From Bacteroidales bacterium (GTDB lineage Bacteria > Bacteroidota > Bacteroidia > Bacteroidales > Muribaculaceae), in the NCBI GenBank assembly GCA_030531495.1, contig JAUNNJ010000020.1, positions 1 to 33,259 of the forward strand: a DNA stretch of 33,259 nucleotides. The letters are read 5' to 3'. The notes below the pieces were generated by a model. That model was not told the origin of the DNA. It worked only from the letters and a program-made list of their open reading frames with translations, and searched no databases. This document shows positions 6,670-14,925 of the stretch, piece after piece. Within the stretch, counting starts at the first letter, position 1. Every line of letters starts with the position of its first letter. Both the position numbers and the translations under genes were made by a program.

Positions 6670-8990
6670 TATGCTACTTTATAAATTTCTGTTTCAAGTT
6701 CTTTAATTGCCTGTTCAAATCCTGCTGGACCACCAAAAAGTTTAATAATCTTTGTTGGTTTGCCGATGAGATTGAATGGTGGAATCTCTAGGATGCCAGC
6801 TTTCTCAAAGTCAAGGATGCCATTTTCGGCATACTTGTCGAGCAATGCTTCAAGTACCTCGCGAGCCTTGCCTTCATACTTGCCGAAATAGTTGCGCTTC
6901 TTTACATTATTAGCTCGCTCACGGCGAGTAAGTGGCTTTTGGTCATAAGCCACATGGCAAATAATGTCGAATATATCAGCATCCTTCAGGGCAGGATTAG
7001 CATCCCGAACAGCATCGATAAGAATTGCATATTCTTTGAGTTCATCAAGGATTGCCTGTTTTTTATCGGCCTCAGACCACTTTTGAATGAAGTTGTCAAG
7101 AGATTCAAAATGGCGTTGTATATGTTTGCGGGCAAATGATGTAACCGACTCGGTTTTCATCGTTTTGCCATCTTCTCCCAAGACAGATACAATTTCAGAT
7201 TGGATTTTGATATTTACGCCATCTACAATATATTTGTCATGCTTTGGTTCTCCCGCCGTACTTGTATTGCTTCCGTCTTCTCCGTTATTGATTTTATATT
7301 TTCGGGGAGAAGGGATTTTTGGCACAGGATCGCCATCAAATTCCGGGTCACGGAATTTTGCTGTTGCATTTCTGAAATCAAGAATTTCAAGATGCCATTT
7401 GCCTTTGTCTGGGCGAAGGCGCGTGCCACGGCCAACAATTTGCTTAAACTCAGTCATGCTGCCTATTTCCTTATCAATAACGATAAGTCCGCAGGTTTTA
7501 CAGTCAACACCAGTTGACAACAACTCACTTGTCGTGACAACTGTGGGATATGGTTCATCGACAGAGATGAAATTGTCAAGTTGCTTCTTGCCTTCTTTGT
7601 CCTCGCCAACAATACGAGTTACATAGTATGGTGATTTTTTAACAAGATCAGCATTCATATTGATTAGCAGCTGACGCATTTCTGCAGCTTCTTCAATGTC
7701 TGAGCAGAAAATGATTGTTTTCGTCATTCGACCAATCTCGTGCAGCATTTGGGTGATGCGATGTGCTACAATTTTTCTGCGAAGTTTAAATGCTAATTCT
7801 CTACCGATATTTTGCCTTTGGTATAGTTTCTGTTCAATTTCTTGCCCAAGAAGGTCTTTCTCCCCCTCATCGGGAGTCCATCCCTCTAAGTCAACATTTA
7901 TGAACGAGTTTGTCACACGATATGGAGCAAGAAATCCGTCTTGAATACCTTGCAAAAGAGAATATGTGTAAACTGGCTTGCCGAAATACTCCAAGTTATT
8001 AGCACCTTCATCCGATTTTGGTGTTGCCGTCATACCAATCTGAGTTGCAGAATGGAAATACTCAAGCACTTTACGCCACGCAGAATCATCCTTAGCACTT
8101 CCTCGATGACACTCATCAATGACGATAAGGTCAAAATAGTCTGGAGAAACTTCCAGGAATGGATCAGGCTGTCCTTCTCTTCCCACCAACTGATGGTATA
8201 AAGCCATATAAATTTCAAAAGCTGTATCAATCTTTGGTGTGCCCTCTGCCGTTGATGTAACCTTTGTCATGAACTTCTTGAACGGTTTGAAATCCTGGGC
8301 GATGGTTTGGTCGATAAGGATATTTCTGTCTGCAAGATAAAGGATTTTCTTTTTTGCTTTAGATTTGTGAAGACGATGAATTATTTGGAAAGCAGTATAG
8401 GTTTTACCTGTACCTGTCGCCATAACCACAAGAACACGTTGCTGACCTTTCGCTATCGCTTCGACAGTACGGTCAATAGCAATGCGCTGATAGTAGCGAG
8501 GTTCATGAGTGTAAGCATCGTAATAATATGGCGTTTCTACAATCTCCTGTTGCTCGGCTGTGAGATTCTTACTATCTATGAGACGATTATACAATTCATC
8601 TTCGGTTGGAAATTCTTCTAAACTAAGCTCTGTCTCTTTACCTGTGATGAAATCGTGTTCAAGAAAACCATCACCATTACTACTATAAGCAAATTTCAAG
8701 TCGAGAATACGAGCATAATCAATAGCCTGCTGCATACCTGCACCCAGGGCATGAACATTGTCCTTTGCCTCAACTACAGCAATTGGTTTACCTTTATGGA
8801 ACAAAAGGTAATCGGCTTTTTTACCCTTCTCTTGCGAATGTTCTTTTCCATACACAAGAATGCGACCTGCGGTGAAGTAATATTCTTCACGCATGTTTGT
8901 AGGCACTTGCCATCCTTTTGCGACAAGAGCAGGACTGATGAACATGGTTCTTATTTCCTGTTCTTTCAAAGATTTCTTGTCAACGTTCAT
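6669..8990 (-). CDS. hsdR: Type I restriction endonuclease motor subunit HsdR
   Basis: HsdR is the ATP-driven translocase and nuclease that cuts unmodified DNA at a distance from the recognition site. It has 773 residues. The N-terminal PD-(D/E)xK nuclease is visible as Asp60 (KKADYLLF) and Glu74-x-Lys76 (AVVEAK). The superfamily 2 helicase motor follows, with Walker A ATGTGKT (191-197), DECH (292-295) and TATP (321-324). Motif VI (QIVGRGTRLRP) lies further on and a C-terminal helical domain binds the core enzyme. It is the first gene of the hsdRMS operon. The leader upstream is long and AT-rich, with a TATATTTG box on the minus strand at 9322-9329. The ATG at 8988-8990 is the only sensible start. 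All motifs are intact. Confidence 0.95.
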   Translation of the reverse strand: MNVDKKSLKEQEIRTMFISPALVAKGWQVPTNMREEYYFTAGRILVYGKEHSQEKGKKADYLLFHKGKPIAVVEAKDNVHALGAGMQQAIDYARILDLKFAYSSNGDGFLEHDFITGKETELSLEEFPTEDELYNRLIDSKNLTAEQQEIVETPYYYDAYTHEPRYYQRIAIDRTVEAIAKGQQRVLVVMATGTGKTYTAFQIIHRLHKSKAKKKILYLADRNILIDQTIAQDFKPFKKFMTKVTSTAEGTPKIDTAFEIYMALYHQLVGREGQPDPFLEVSPDYFDLIVIDECHRGSAKDDSAWRKVLEYFHSATQIGMTATPKSDEGANNLEYFGKPVYTYSLLQGIQDGFLAPYRVTNSFINVDLEGWTPDEGEKDLLGQEIEQKLYQRQNIGRELAFKLRRKIVAHRITQMLHEIGRMTKTIIFCSDIEEAAEMRQLLINMNADLVKKSPYYVTRIVGEDKEGKKQLDNFISVDEPYPTVVTTSELLSTGVDCKTCGLIVIDKEIGSMTEFKQIVGRGTRLRPDKGKWHLEILDFRNATAKFRDPEFDGDPVPKIPSPRKYKINNGEDGSNTSTAGEPKHDKYIVDGVNIKIQSEIVSVLGEDGKTMKTESVTSFARKHIQRHFESLDNFIQKWSEADKKQAILDELKEYAILIDAVRDANPALKDADIFDIICHVAYDQKPLTRRERANNVKKRNYFGKYEGKAREVLEALLDKYAENGILDFEKAGILEIPPFNLIGKPTKIIKLFGGPAGFEQAIKELETEIYKVA

Positions 8991-9207
8991 AGATTCTTAT
9001 TTATAAGTGTTCAATGTGAAGTTTGTCGTTAATTAGTTTATAAGCTGAGTTTTGTACTTCAACGCATAAAAACCAAAACGAAAGCAAAACATAAAATAGG
9101 AAAGTTATTTTTTCATAAATATCTATTAATTTCCATATAAGTTTAATTAACTACTTCACAAGACGAAATAATTTGTATAAGTTCGTATTCTCGTTTGCTT
9201 TGCACCC

Positions 9208-9226
9208 AGATATACAAAGTATATCT
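9208..9226. promoter_or_regulatory. Perfect palindrome AGATATAC-AAA-GTATATCT, possible operator
   Basis: The two 8-nt arms are perfectly complementary. It lies about 220 bp ahead of hsdR and just downstream of the TAATTTTG box read on the minus strand, so a bound regulator or RNA hairpin there could control the restriction operon. No T-tract follows, so a terminator is less likely. Its role is inferred from position only. Confidence 0.35.
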
Positions 9227-9321
9227 CGGCATAATACGCAAAATTACAAAAAAAAGTATAATGAAGGGCGTTTCTGCGTTGATTTTTATAAAAAATTGAT
9301 ATAGCAGAAACATAACGCGCG

Positions 9322-9329
9322 CAAATATA
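9322..9329 (-). promoter_or_regulatory. Candidate -7 box for hsdRMS (TATATTTG)
   Basis: It matches the Bacteroidota primary sigma -7 consensus TAnnTTTG on the minus strand. A TTTG on the minus strand at 9344-9347 is closer than the usual 19-21 nt, so the -33 element is weak. The predicted leader to hsdR is about 320 nt. Confidence 0.35.
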
Positions 9330-9599
9330 ACTCGAGGTTATCTCAAATCATGGGAGAAGTAAAAGAAAAAACATGTGTATCACAACAGTAAGAACCCGTT
9401 TATAGTCATTGAAGTCCTACGCACTTCTACATTGCCTTGGCACAATATAAATCCACACAAGTTTAAGTCAACGGATAATTATGTGTTTAGAATGGAGCAC
9501 AAACTGGTATATATTGGAATTGATGTGCGTTTATTGTGGCTTTATGGTGCTATTTAGTGTTTTTTATGTAACTTTACAGCCATATTAAACTTTATTACT

Positions 9600-10163
9600 A
9601 TGAAAGCTCTAATTATTATTGGCCCAATTCTTTTTGGTTGTGTAATCGGTTGGTTAGCTGTTTATTTTATACGATTGTACAAAGAACACAACTCTACTAA
9701 TTTTACAAAAACTTGTTATGCTTTTTTAGGCGGATTAGGGGTCTCCTGTCTATCTCGTTTTATGAGTGCAGAAGATATGGTATATAGCGTAACTTCGTAT
9801 CTTACAGGTATTGGCATAGGTGCTTTTGCGCATCTAGTATACCAGTACTTTGTTGCTCGTTCATTGGCACCGCGTTTTGTGAGTCCGCGCAGTAGATACA
9901 TGCTATTATCAACATGCAATTTAACAGCAGAGCAGGCGACTGCAAATATCGCACTCAACTACAAACTCGAGAAATTGTATAACGCCTATCTGTTATTGAA
10001 GAAAGGCAAAATTAACGAAGAAGAATTCAAAACATTTATTTCTAAATGCGGTATATCTAAACAAGAATATGACAGTTTAGATGTTTATGACATTAGCAAC
10101 GTGCTTGATTCGGAATTATCGGCATTTATAATCGCAAAAGGTTATGACGAATATTTTGTATAA
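9600..10163 (+). CDS. Membrane protein with SHOCT-like C-terminal segment, unknown function
   Basis: This protein of 187 residues has hydrophobic segments at about 3-25, 40-55 and 65-87, which predicts two to three membrane helices. A soluble tail follows. Within the tail, residues 121-150 (LEKLYNAYLLLKKGKINEEEF) fit the SHOCT pattern, a short helical motif with L-x-x-L-x-x-L followed by G-x-I-x-x-x-E-F, often found at the ends of small membrane proteins and thought to mediate oligomer contacts. I do not recognise the whole protein. It lies between the divergent hsdRMS operon and abiH, 143 nt before abiH on the same strand, so a defence role as membrane partner is conceivable but unproven. 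A TAACTTTA box lies 24 nt before the start codon. Confidence 0.7.
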   Translation: MKALIIIGPILFGCVIGWLAVYFIRLYKEHNSTNFTKTCYAFLGGLGVSCLSRFMSAEDMVYSVTSYLTGIGIGAFAHLVYQYFVARSLAPRFVSPRSRYMLLSTCNLTAEQATANIALNYKLEKLYNAYLLLKKGKINEEEFKTFISKCGISKQEYDSLDVYDISNVLDSELSAFIIAKGYDEYFV

Positions 10164-10252
10164 GCCGTTAAACTTCAAGTAGTATTGTTCAATAGTGTTG
10201 TCAAAAATAGATTAATTGCGTGCAATCGAATTGAAAAGTTAATAAATAACAG

Positions 10253-10281
10253 TTGCAAGAAATGAATGTATAGTAATATTG
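10253..10281 (+). promoter_or_regulatory. Promoter of abiH
   Basis: TTG at 10253-10255 and TAATATTG at 10274-10281 are separated by 18 nt, close to the Bacteroidota -33/-7 arrangement. The predicted start of transcription is about 20 nt before the abiH ATG, so abiH can be expressed independently of the upstream membrane-protein gene. Confidence 0.45.
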
Positions 10282-10306
10282 CAGAAATAATTAAAATATT
10301 ACGACA

Positions 10307-11197
10307 ATGATTACATTAATTTTAGGCAATGGTTTTGATATTGACCTTGGGTGGAAAACATCATTTAAGGATTTCTTTAACTCATTATATAAACCAGAAC
10401 ATGAAGGTATTTATATCTCTGGGCTAGAAGAATTCATTGACTCATCAAATAGAGACAAGAATTATGAACACTGGTATAACCTGGAACAACAATTTCTGGA
10501 TTTTGCTCGCAAAGGCACTGCAGATGCGAAAGACGATAATGTTGAAGCAATTAAACATTTGACCTGGCTTCAACAAACGGGAAACAATTCCACCTTCTTT
10601 AACCAGATTATATCAAAGTTAACGGATTATTTGGCCGCAGAATCAAATAAGGAAATAAACGTGAATTCATGTGCGATTAATGTTCTGCGCTCTGTTATAC
10701 TATACGGGGATTCAAAGATTTATACTTTTAATTATACAGATATAAAGAAAACGTCAGAAAAGGCAGGCATAGAGTGTAACATTCCTGTACATTACGTACA
10801 TGGTTCTCTTAAGAATAATGACATAATATTAGGCGTTACAGATGAGGTAGACATGGAGCTAGGATACAGTTATTTACAGAAATCTCGGAATCCCAATTTT
10901 CACAAATCCAACATAGAGATTGACTTATGCTCATCTCAAGAAGTGGTCTTTTTCGGTTTTTCGTTTGGACGTAATGACCATCAATATTTGCGTTCGTTCT
11001 TTGAATATGTACGAAAGGCAAATATAAAAATCGCAATATTTACTTTTAATGCATCATCAGCCCAAAATATATGGTCAGAAATAAAGGTAATAGCAAATAA
11101 CGATCTTGGAGGTATTAAGAATAAGATTGAAGTAAAACACACATGTAATGGTGTCGATTCTATACAAGATTTTTTAAAGAGAATAAAGCAATCATAA
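10307..11197 (+). CDS. AbiH-family abortive infection protein
   Basis: This 296-residue protein resembles the bacteriophage abortive infection AbiH family, which in lactococci causes infected cells to fail before phage release. The family marks are a glycine-rich N-terminal nucleotide-binding-like loop, ILGNGFDIDLG (5-15), then YTFNYTD (139-145), HYVHGSL (162-168) with IILG shortly after, and FFGFSFGRNDHQ (215-226). The order G-x-G-F-D, N-Y-T-D, H-G and G-x-S-x-x-x-D recalls the layout of SIR2-like NAD-binding folds, so NAD or nucleotide hydrolysis is a possible activity (inference). It has no signal peptide or membrane segment. It lies between a membrane-protein gene and tRNA-Arg at the edge of the restriction island. 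The ATG is 20-25 nt after its predicted promoter start. Confidence 0.8.
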   Translation: MITLILGNGFDIDLGWKTSFKDFFNSLYKPEHEGIYISGLEEFIDSSNRDKNYEHWYNLEQQFLDFARKGTADAKDDNVEAIKHLTWLQQTGNNSTFFNQIISKLTDYLAAESNKEINVNSCAINVLRSVILYGDSKIYTFNYTDIKKTSEKAGIECNIPVHYVHGSLKNNDIILGVTDEVDMELGYSYLQKSRNPNFHKSNIEIDLCSSQEVVFFGFSFGRNDHQYLRSFFEYVRKANIKIAIFTFNASSAQNIWSEIKVIANNDLGGIKNKIEVKHTCNGVDSIQDFLKRIKQS

Positions 11198-11323
11198 ATA
11201 CTGTCGGATTAATTCAAGATTCTTCAATGCAGCTTATAGAGGAAGTATAGAGGCTTTCAATCAACTCTTGTTTTTTGATTACGCCTAAATATCTCGGCAA
11301 AAAGTCGGCAATTTTATAAAAGG

Positions 11324-11362
11324 AAATCGCTAACTGCATTGTGATAAATGAGTTAGCGATTT
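11324..11362 (-). terminator. Terminator of tRNA-Arg
   Basis: A perfect 11-bp stem (11324-11334 with 11352-11362, AAATCGCTAAC / GTTAGCGATTT) lies 7 nt beyond the 3' end of the tRNA and is followed on the minus strand by a T-rich run. Being A-rich on one side and T-rich on the other, it may also end rightward transcription from abiH. Confidence 0.7.
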
Positions 11363-11368
11363 TATTTG

Positions 11369-11442
11369 TGATTCGGCTGGGATTCGAACCCAGGACCCAC
11401 AGCTTAGAAGGCTGTTGCTCTATCCAGCTGAGCTACCGAACC
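11369..11442 (-). tRNA. tRNA-Arg (anticodon TCT)
   Basis: All four arms can be drawn on the minus strand: acceptor GGTTCGG with CCGAATC (one G-U pair), D arm GCTC/GAGC, anticodon stem ACAGC/GCTGT around loop CTTCTAA, giving anticodon TCT (plus-strand AGA at 11406-11408), and T arm CTGGG/CCCAG with TTCGAAT. The discriminator base is A, and CCA is not encoded. The length is 74 nt. It sits exactly at the border between the defence genes and the housekeeping operon. tRNA genes are frequent integration targets, but I found no copy of its 3' end elsewhere in the window. Confidence 0.95.
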
Positions 11443-11515
11443 AGATTCTTCTTGCACATAGGCGCAAGAACGATATTCTGCAAGCCGACGGACGCATCCG
11501 TTACTTTTGCGAGTG

Positions 11516-11547
11516 CAAAGGTAATAACTTTTTTATTCCAAACCAAA
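11516..11547 (-). promoter_or_regulatory. Promoter of tRNA-Arg
   Basis: On the minus strand TTTG (11544-11547) and TACCTTTG (11516-11523) are separated by 20 nt, a near-ideal Bacteroidota promoter. It lies about 75 nt before the 5' end of the mature tRNA. Confidence 0.65.
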
Positions 11548-11611
11548 ATTTTTCACCATTTCAAGGCTTTTTCGCTTGGAAAAAGTGTATCTCATGCAAC
11601 TGTGCTTTAGT

Positions 11612-12760
11612 TTAGCGCTGGAAGTAGCTCTTGGGGAGCTGGCGCATATTGTAGCGCGATGCCATAGTTTCGCCATAGGCCCCTGCTGAACGGATAGCGA
11701 AAAGGTCGCCGCGTTTCGATACAGGTAACTTTTCATCGCGGGCGAACACATCGCTCGACTCACAAATCGGTCCTACCACATCGTAGACATCACTGGCTGT
11801 GTCGCTCGATGATATGTTCTGAATCACATGATATGCCTCGTAGAGGGCTGGGCGAATGAGGTCGGTCATGCCGGCATCAAGGATAACAAACTTTTTGTTG
11901 CGATTTTCCTTCACGAACACCACACGAGCTATCAGTGAGCCGCATTGTGCCACGATTGAGCGTCCGAGCTCAAAGTGAAGTTCCTGTCCTTTGCGGAGTT
12001 TCAAGCGTCGCTTGAAGGTGTCGAAGAAGTGTTCGAAGTCAGGAACACTATTCACGTCAGGCTTCAGGTAGTCGATGCCGAGGCCACCACCCACATTAAT
12101 CATTTCGAAGTGGATGTCGTGACGGTCGAAATAGTCAAGAAGGCCGTTCACACTTTCGCAAAGCATGCCAAATGGCTTCATATCGGTAATTTGCGAGCCC
12201 ACATGGAAGTGGAGACCACGCAGGTGGATGTTTGGCAACGAGAGCGCCACATTCACTGCAGTAGAGAGCATTTCGATGTTGATACCGAACTTGTCTTCTG
12301 CCGTGCCAGTGGTGATGTAGCGGTGGGTGTGGGCATCAATATCAGGATTCACGCGAATCGAGATATTTGCAATTTTGCCTTTCTTACCAGCCAACTCGTT
12401 GATTACTTCAACTTCGGGCACCGATTCCACATTGAAACTGAATATGTCGTTGTCGAGACCGAGGTTGATTTCCGGATCGGTTTTCCCCACACCAGAATAT
12501 ACCATAGTGCCAGGATTGAAACCGGCTTCAAGTGCAGCCTGAATTTCTCCACCGCTCACAAGGTCGACACCAAAACCTTTTTTGGCAATTTCTTCCAGAA
12601 TGGTTTTATTGCCATTTGCCTTCACAGCATAGTGCACTTTATAAGGAAAACCCTTGATTTGCTTAGCGATTTCGTCGAGGGTCTTGTCCAGCAACTTTAA
12701 ATCATAGAAATAGAACGGAGTTGGGGTTTCTTGAAATTTTTGCAATGGAAATCTAAACAT
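11612..12760 (-). CDS. lysA: Diaminopimelate decarboxylase
   Basis: LysA is a PLP enzyme that decarboxylates meso-diaminopimelate to L-lysine, the last step of lysine synthesis. It has 382 residues from the chosen ATG at 12760 (FRFPLQKFQETPTPFYFYD follows). An in-frame ATG at 12877 would overlap hisIE and add a non-conserved extension. Visible motifs are the PLP lysine in VHYAVKAN (near residue 44), HFHVGSQITD, the phosphate-binding glycine run NVGGGLGIDY, CESSDVFARD with the catalytic-site Cys, and GAYGETMASRYN near the end. It lies 46 nt after hisIE on the same strand and is probably the distal gene of the histidine operon. Confidence 0.93.
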   Translation of the reverse strand: MFRFPLQKFQETPTPFYFYDLKLLDKTLDEIAKQIKGFPYKVHYAVKANGNKTILEEIAKKGFGVDLVSGGEIQAALEAGFNPGTMVYSGVGKTDPEINLGLDNDIFSFNVESVPEVEVINELAGKKGKIANISIRVNPDIDAHTHRYITTGTAEDKFGINIEMLSTAVNVALSLPNIHLRGLHFHVGSQITDMKPFGMLCESVNGLLDYFDRHDIHFEMINVGGGLGIDYLKPDVNSVPDFEHFFDTFKRRLKLRKGQELHFELGRSIVAQCGSLIARVVFVKENRNKKFVILDAGMTDLIRPALYEAYHVIQNISSSDTASDVYDVVGPICESSDVFARDEKLPVSKRGDLFAIRSAGAYGETMASRYNMRQLPKSYFQR

Positions 12761-12806
12761 ATTGTATCGTTTTTTGTTCACTGCGCCAGGCAATGAATAG
12801 TTATTA

Positions 12807-13430
12807 TCATTGATGCTTGTTGTATTGTTCTTTAGTCTTGCCGTGACGGCTTTCGAGGTCGGCCACCACATCTTCAATTCGCAGTCCTTTCGATGAAAGG
12901 AGCACGATAAGGTGGTAGAGCATGTCGCTTGCCTCGTAAATCATACGCCCCGGTGTGCCGTTGGCTGCCTCAAGTGCAGTTTCGAGAGCTTCTTCGCCCA
13001 CTTTTTGCGCCATACGGTTCACACCTGCCTTGAAGAGCGAAGTGGTGTAACTCCCCTCCGGCATCTCTTCGCGACGGCGATCGATGAAATCCTGAAGGTG
13101 ACTCAAGAAACTGATGCCATAACTGTTGTCGTCGTTGAAACAAGTGGCTGTGCCGGTATGGCAGACGGGGCCATTTGGCACTGCATGAACGAGCACTGTA
13201 TCGTGGTCGCAGTCCACTTCCAGTTTCACCAAATCAAGGAAATGACCGCTTTCCTCGCCTTTGGTCCATAGTTTATTGCGTGTGCGACTCCAAAAAGTCA
13301 CTTTCTTTGTTTCGAGCGTCTTGTCGAGGGCTTCCTGATTCATAAAGCCCACCATCAGCACATTCTTGGTGTGTGCGTCTTGCACCACTGCGGGAATAAG
13401 CCCACCCAATTTGTTGAAATCGATATCCAT
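12807..13430 (-). CDS. hisI: Bifunctional phosphoribosyl-AMP cyclohydrolase / phosphoribosyl-ATP pyrophosphatase
   Basis: This HisIE fusion catalyses steps two and three of histidine synthesis. It has 207 residues. The N-terminal HisI domain (about 1-110) has the metal-binding DCDHD and GPVCHTGTATCF motifs. The C-terminal HisE domain (about 112-207) has the acidic helices KVGEEALETALEA and EASDMLYHLIVLL of the MazG-like pyrophosphatase fold. The ATG at 13430 is preferred to a TTG one codon upstream. The start lies 5 nt after the hisF stop. Both domains appear complete. Confidence 0.95.
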   Translation of the reverse strand: MDIDFNKLGGLIPAVVQDAHTKNVLMVGFMNQEALDKTLETKKVTFWSRTRNKLWTKGEESGHFLDLVKLEVDCDHDTVLVHAVPNGPVCHTGTATCFNDDNSYGISFLSHLQDFIDRRREEMPEGSYTTSLFKAGVNRMAQKVGEEALETALEAANGTPGRMIYEASDMLYHLIVLLSSKGLRIEDVVADLESRHGKTKEQYNKHQ

Positions 13431-13435
13431 CAATC

Positions 13436-14197
13436 CTATATTGTTCTTACATTAATATTTTCTTTCTGCAAATACTGCTTCAGTTCGCGAATCCCAATCT
13501 CACCGAAATGGAACACACTTGCCGCCAACGCCGCATCGCATTGCCCCAATTCAAACGCATCCTTAAAATGCGCCATCGAGCCGCAGCCACCAGATGCAAT
13601 CACAGGAATGCTCAATGCATTATGCAATTGGAGCAACGCCTCATTGGCAAACCCCTGCTTCACGCCATCGTGGTTCATACTGGTGAACAAGATTTCGCCT
13701 GCGCCGCGCTCCTGGGCTTCGTGTGCCCATTCCACAAGCCGGCGCTCGGTGGGCTCATGACCGCCTTTCACATAGCAAATCCACTCGCCATTGTCCTCCA
13801 GGCGGGCGTCAATAGCCACCACACACACTTGATTGCCATACGCCGATGAAATTTCAGAAATCAATTCCGGCCTACGCAATGCCGAAGAGTTGATTGAAAT
13901 CTTGTCGGCACCGGCACCAAGCAAGCGGGCCACATCATCGACCGAACCTATGCCCCCACCCACCGTGAACGGAATGCTCACGCGGGCAGCCACACGACGC
14001 ACAAGGTCGACGAAGGTTTCACGCCCTTCATACGAGGCGGTGATGTCGAGATACACCAGTTCATCAGCGCCTTCGTCGCTATAGCGCTTCCCGAGTTCCA
14101 CAGGATCGCCTGCATCGCGGAAATTCACGAAGTTGACACCTTTCACCGTGGTGCCGTCTTTTACATCCAGACAAGGAATTATGCGCTTAGCTAACAT
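13436..14197 (-). CDS. hisF: Imidazole glycerol phosphate synthase cyclase subunit HisF
   Basis: HisF is the cyclase half of the HisHF enzyme. It uses ammonia from HisH to convert PRFAR to imidazole glycerol phosphate and AICAR. It has 253 residues, normal length. It is a (beta/alpha)8 barrel with the catalytic Asp11 in PCLDVKDG, phosphate-binding VGGGIGS and VIASGGCGS loops, and the second catalytic Asp in [10 protein letters not shown]. The start overlaps the hisA stop by one base and hisIE follows after 5 nt, so the his genes are co-translated. Confidence 0.96.
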   Translation of the reverse strand: MLAKRIIPCLDVKDGTTVKGVNFVNFRDAGDPVELGKRYSDEGADELVYLDITASYEGRETFVDLVRRVAARVSIPFTVGGGIGSVDDVARLLGAGADKISINSSALRRPELISEISSAYGNQVCVVAIDARLEDNGEWICYVKGGHEPTERRLVEWAHEAQERGAGEILFTSMNHDGVKQGFANEALLQLHNALSIPVIASGGCGSMAHFKDAFELGQCDAALAASVFHFGEIGIRELKQYLQKENINVRTI

Positions 14198-14925
14198 TAT
14201 TTTTGTAGATTAAATTTTTCGAGTTGCTGCATTGTGATTCGGCCTTCGTATATCGCCTTGCCCACAATCACCGCAGGAACCCCTAACTCATCTAAATTTT
14301 CAATATCAGACATACAACTCACACCACCACTGGCAATAAGTCGCAATCCTGGCAATTCAGCCAGTATCTCTTTATATAATGAGAGCGACGGCCCTTGCAG
14401 CATGCCATCACAATCGATGTCGGTGCTAATCACCTGTGTCACCCCCTTTTCCATATATTGGCGAATGAACGGCACAATCTGTTCGTCGCTATCGTCGAGC
14501 CAACCATTGGTGGAAATCTTTCCGCCACGGGCATCTGCTCCCAGAATGATGGCATCGCTACCATATTTCTTCAGCCAGCCTTCAAACATATTGTGGTCGG
14601 TAACGGCAATGCTACCGCCTGTCACCTTCTCTGCCCCACTTTCAAAAGCGATTCGCAAATCGTCGTCGCTTTTTAGGCCTCCCCCAAAATCAATGTGCAG
14701 GCTTGTGTGGCCAGCAATGGCTTCAAGCGTGCGATAGTTCACAATGTGCTTGCTTTTAGCTCCATCGAGGTCAACAAGGTGCAACAAGGTGCAACCCGCA
14801 TCTTCAAAAGCACGAGCCACATCGAGCGGACTCTCGTTGTAAACCTTTTGTGTGCCGTAGTCGCCTTTCGACAATCGCACACACTTGCCGCCAATGATAT
14901 CTATTGCAGGAACTATGTCTATCAT
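14197..14925 (-). CDS. hisA: ProFAR isomerase HisA
   Basis: HisA opens the ribose ring of ProFAR to give PRFAR, the substrate of HisHF. It has 242 residues. The barrel enzyme shows catalytic Asp8 in VPAIDIIGG, the phosphate loops DFGGGLKS and IASGGVS, and the second catalytic Asp in ISTDIDCDG. Four bases overlap hisH (ATGA) and one base overlaps hisF, typical of stoichiometric operon genes. It is distinguished from HisF by I-D-I at the first catalytic strand and the shorter length. Confidence 0.96.
   Translation of the reverse strand: MIDIVPAIDIIGGKCVRLSKGDYGTQKVYNESPLDVARAFEDAGCTLLHLVDLDGAKSKHIVNYRTLEAIAGHTSLHIDFGGGLKSDDDLRIAFESGAEKVTGGSIAVTDHNMFEGWLKKYGSDAIILGADARGGKISTNGWLDDSDEQIVPFIRQYMEKGVTQVISTDIDCDGMLQGPSLSLYKEILAELPGLRLIASGGVSCMSDIENLDELGVPAVIVGKAIYEGRITMQQLEKFNLQK

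Larger units (their letters stand above)
8991..9599. other. AT-rich divergent intergenic region between hsdR and the membrane-protein gene
   Basis: I see no gene here. A 60-codon frame at 9375-9557 lacks a ribosome site and resembles no family. The region holds two boxes for leftward transcription (TAATTTTG at 9239-9246 and TATATTTG at 9322-9329, minus strand), a perfect 8-bp palindrome with a 3-nt loop at 9208-9226, and a TAACTTTA box at 9569-9576 for the rightward gene. The untranslated leader of hsdR could be 250-330 nt, long enough to carry regulation. Confidence 0.5.

Noticed and set aside
9375-9557. 60-codon frame in the hsdR upstream region
   Set aside because: It has no ribosome site, composition like the surrounding non-coding DNA, and no similarity to known proteins that I recognise.
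11369-11442. tRNA-Arg as attachment site with a second att copy in the window
   Set aside because: I searched by eye for the tRNA 3' sequence (GGGATTCGAACCC and flank) to the left and found no copy, so integration into this tRNA is not supported within the window.
11341-11615. Open frames containing RLGFEPRTHSLEGCCSIQLSYR
   Set aside because: This is the well-known translation shadow of a tRNA gene; the DNA is tRNA-Arg at 11369-11442.
12912-13271. Antisense frames over hisIE, lysA, sppA and punA of 100-290 codons
   Set aside because: All lie opposite confidently assigned genes, have His/Phe-rich shadow composition and no start context.
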